This document shows, in pieces, positions 61,814-64,000 of a DNA stretch of 64,000 bases. How positions within the stretch are numbered: position 1 is the stretch's first letter; every line of letters starts with the position of its first letter. This stretch comes from Maribacter sp. ACAM166 (GTDB lineage Bacteria > Bacteroidota > Bacteroidia > Flavobacteriales > Flavobacteriaceae): NCBI RefSeq assembly GCF_005771495.1, contig NZ_VAUW01000003.1:186001-250000 (forward strand), given 5' to 3'. A model generated the notes under the pieces. It was not told where the DNA came from. It was given only the letters and a program-made list of their open reading frames with translations, and did no database searches. A program made the translations under genes and the position numbers.

Positions 61814-62299
61814 ATGACAACATTCTTCAAATCTCTAGGCGATATGGGTGTCGCTCAATTTTCAATATCGGTATCCTTTTATGGCTCCGACTGCGCTGTG
61901 TCTCTGCTACCGAAAGTGGTAGAAGGTGACAATGCCCTAAACACGATACGTCCATTCACTTTAAAGGGCAGTATCGATGAAATCGATGCCGTTTTCTTCG
62001 AACGATTAGGGCGACCTATGGAAGAAACAAAAGTGCTTTTCAATAATGCTAGCCAGTATTTGGACAATCTTAAAAAAGTTGAGGAAAAAACCAAAATGGC
62101 GAGCGACCAAAAAGAGAAAAAGAAGAAAGCCCTGTCAGACCTAAAAGAAGTGGTTAAGGGTAAAACTTTCAATCCGCTGACAGAGCATGAAAAAGCCGTC
62201 GAGCTTGCTAATAAAGTACTGGAACTCGATGAAAGCGACCCCTTGGCTAAAAAGACCATCGAAGACATGAAAGCATATCAGCAACCCACCTTTTTTTAA
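61814..62299 (+). CDS. PRTRC system protein E
   Basis: A 161-residue protein from the ATG at 61814 (an ATG at 61772 lies inside the palindrome). Starts MTTFFKSLGDMGVAQFSISV and contains LPKVVEGDNALNTIRPFTLK; the C-terminal half is charged and helical. This fits PRTRC protein E in first position of the cassette. PRTRC (ParB-related, ThiF-related cassette) operons are found on plasmids and integrative elements; their biochemical role is not known to me. Confidence 0.75.
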   Translation: MTTFFKSLGDMGVAQFSISVSFYGSDCAVSLLPKVVEGDNALNTIRPFTLKGSIDEIDAVFFERLGRPMEETKVLFNNASQYLDNLKKVEEKTKMASDQKEKKKKALSDLKEVVKGKTFNPLTEHEKAVELANKVLELDESDPLAKKTIEDMKAYQQPTFF

Positions 62300-62311
62300 G
62301 CAACAAGCACT

Positions 62312-62527
62312 ATGGAGATATTAGGACTAAAACGAAAATTTAAGTTGAAAAACGTGTCGGGAGATTTCCTCTTGGACGACATCGACCCGAACTGGCAACC
62401 GAATCAAATCAAGGATCATTACGCATCTGTCTATCCTGAACTCACCAACGCAAAAACGGTGGATAATGGAATTGTCAACGGTTTCCATGAAATCATATTT
62501 AAGACGATAGCAGGAACTAAAGGATAA
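62312..62527 (+). CDS. PRTRC system protein C
   Basis: A 71-residue protein: MEILGLKRKFKLKNVSGDFL and DPNWQPNQIKDHYASVYPEL, the ubiquitin-like fold pattern of PRTRC protein C. 12 nt after protein E and 2 nt before the next gene. In cassettes that also encode a ThiF-like enzyme this may be its partner; that is inference. Confidence 0.8.
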   Translation: MEILGLKRKFKLKNVSGDFLLDDIDPNWQPNQIKDHYASVYPELTNAKTVDNGIVNGFHEIIFKTIAGTKG

Positions 62528-62529
62528 GC

Positions 62530-63573
62530 ATGAATGAAAGAGGAACACATACCATCGAAAAAAGACCTATCCACATTTCACAAGGGGTTGTTCTGTATCT
62601 TGAATACGGAAAACAAGCCTTTTTCAGGAACCCAAAGACCCAAACACATTCAACAAGGGGAACGTTTTTATCTGACCTGACCATTCCCGTTCTACCACGA
62701 CTGGAAGTTTTCGAAGCCGAAGAAAAAGCGCATTGGAGATTATTGAGCGATACGACCAAAAAGGCATTGGATAAACTTTGCAACACAACTACAGAACAAC
62801 CGAAAGCAAAACCTGAACTGCAATTTTTTGGGCAATTGCAACGGTTGCACAAAGAAATTCCCCATGCGCTTGTCAAGGAAATTCATACCCATGATGAAAG
62901 GGACGGCATTTGTATTATGAAACCCCTTTGCGTAGCACATCATATATGGGCAATACCTATGAAACCTATTTTTTTGCTTCGGGAAAGAAATCCAAAACTA
63001 TATCGCTCGCTATTGTCCTTTGTCCATTCCCTACCCTTTGATAATGTTTTCAAACGCATGGGCTACTTATTGGAATGCTTGCTCGAATGGACGTTCGATA
63101 TAGCGAAATCTGAATCTGAACCCGAAGTCGATTGTTGTGCCAACGGTGAATGCATACGATGTTTTATCACAACCTACACTCTTGAGTATGTCAAGTTTGA
63201 GGATTTCGATTGGTTGCGATGTATGACGAGTTATCGACCCAAAAATCCGTTGTTCAAACAAATACGGAATTTATTGTTGGAAGCGTCTGCCCTTAATTTT
63301 GAAGCCTATGGAAACCTCCGTTTTTTGGAAGATGATTTGGATCTGCAAGTGGACGACCTTATCGTATTCATCGATAGGCAGGACTCCGAATTGGAAAACG
63401 GGTATATCAATTTTGTAAACGAAATAGCCCAAAACGGGTATTCGCACACCATCTATGATTCTTCTATAACCATTGGAGAAAGCACCACGGACTTTTATAT
63501 GCATGATGCGCAAGAGGTCAAAGCTATTTTCGATTTTATGAACCGTTTAAATGAACTTTTAAGAAAACTCTGA
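62530..63573 (+). CDS. PRTRC cassette protein, possibly protein F equivalent
   Basis: A 347-residue protein starting MNERGTHTIEKRPIHISQGV. It has a Cys cluster CCANGECIRCF (about 198-208) that could bind zinc. No known enzyme motif. Position between PRTRC C and B suggests the F-type component, but I could not confirm by motif. Stop and next start overlap by 1 nt. Confidence 0.6.
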   Translation: MNERGTHTIEKRPIHISQGVVLYLEYGKQAFFRNPKTQTHSTRGTFLSDLTIPVLPRLEVFEAEEKAHWRLLSDTTKKALDKLCNTTTEQPKAKPELQFFGQLQRLHKEIPHALVKEIHTHDERDGICIMKPLCVAHHIWAIPMKPIFLLRERNPKLYRSLLSFVHSLPFDNVFKRMGYLLECLLEWTFDIAKSESEPEVDCCANGECIRCFITTYTLEYVKFEDFDWLRCMTSYRPKNPLFKQIRNLLLEASALNFEAYGNLRFLEDDLDLQVDDLIVFIDRQDSELENGYINFVNEIAQNGYSHTIYDSSITIGESTTDFYMHDAQEVKAIFDFMNRLNELLRKL

Positions 63574-64000
63574 TGCGAAAAGAAACCCTACACGACCCAA
63601 GACAACATTATGAACCAAAAGTTGCCTTAATAGGCTATGAAGCGGTCAATGGATATAACGGACAGGACAAATGCTACTTTTCAAAGCATCCCATTCGTAA
63701 GGGTAAATTAGGTGCGGGAGCACCGCTTACCAAAGATGCGGTGCGTGACATGCTCAAATTAGTCGATGTGGACAAGAACCAGTTTTCATTCAAAGGACTG
63801 TTGCCTAGGAAACTGCTCTATTTCAAAGAAAAGGGCACGCTACAACTGGTATGGTGCTGTAATAGAAAAACGGAAAGGCTATTGTTTAAGGATGGATTGG
63901 AGATTTCGACAGGAGATTATCCCATACCGAAGTTATTATTTTCCCTTTTTGGGGAATCCCTATCGGTCTATGGGCTTTTACGAAAGAAACCGATACATGA
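63573..64000 (+). CDS. PRTRC system protein B, N-terminal part (gene runs off the window end)
   Basis: About 142 residues are inside the window, starting MRKETLHDPRQHYEPKVALI. GKLGAGAPLTKDAVRDML (about 48-65) is the family motif, followed by LVWCCNRKTERLLFKDG. Continues beyond 64000. The ThiF-like and ParB-like members are expected downstream, outside the window. Confidence 0.75.
   Translation, partial: MRKETLHDPRQHYEPKVALIGYEAVNGYNGQDKCYFSKHPIRKGKLGAGAPLTKDAVRDMLKLVDVDKNQFSFKGLLPRKLLYFKEKGTLQLVWCCNRKTERLLFKDGLEISTGDYPIPKLLFSLFGESLSVYGLLRKKPIH

Overview
The window looks like a marine flavobacterium of the Bacteroidota (Maribacter/Zobellia/Arenibacter type; genus is inference). The evidence is moderate A+T content, TAnnTTTG-type -7 boxes, many small lipoproteins, IS200-like debris and a CTnDOT-style Tra transfer system. 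It has two halves.

The first half (1 to about 29.4 kb) is a survival and energy-reserve island. On the minus strand lie PEP synthase (cut by the window start), an AhpD-like protein, a flavin/PNPOx-fold protein, a glycogen synthase-glucan phosphorylase fusion, a GH57 enzyme and a GT4 glycosyltransferase. Next come a receiver-only response regulator, dodecin, a methyltransferase, a PRTase-hydrolase-USP operon, a small-protein/flavodoxin-like/CDP-alcohol operon ending in an Acg-type nitroreductase, lipoproteins, TerB, two more USPs, and an operon of L,D-transpeptidase plus exported superoxide dismutase. The main observation is that eleven promoters here share one architecture. Each has a Crp/Fnr-type palindrome TGAY-N4-RTCA, then 23 nt, then a -7 box close to TAnnTTTG, which puts the palindrome near -41. 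The island therefore reads as one activator-dependent regulon, probably for low oxygen or starvation. No Crp/Fnr gene is in the window.

Within the island, 15.6-25.5 kb is decaying. Six genes carry in-frame stops (TGA, TAA, TAG) and/or homopolymer frameshifts: a nitroreductase, a Fur-like regulator, a DUF6544-like protein, a small membrane protein, a CPBP protease and an AI-2E permease. A transposase remnant lies among them.

After a Fic gene with a palindromic operator, a GC-rich structured non-coding stretch and a lipoprotein, the second half (31.4-64 kb) is an integrative conjugative element or plasmid. On the minus strand it holds TraE,F,G,I,J,K,M,N,O, a nine-repeat TraQ-like giant lipoprotein, a ParA/RHH pair, a VirD4-like coupling protein, and two Toprim-type proteins of which one looks catalytically dead. 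Upstream of parA is a 152-bp array of degenerate 8-bp units that looks like a centromere for the RHH protein. On the plus strand lie an M23 peptidase, three proteins of unknown function, a 1668-aa methylase-helicase, a cargo patch (small membrane proteins, CI-like repressor, PD-(D/E)XK-like protein), and the start of a PRTRC operon that runs off the window. I recognise no relaxase, integrase or tRNA gene here, so the ends of the element are not defined.
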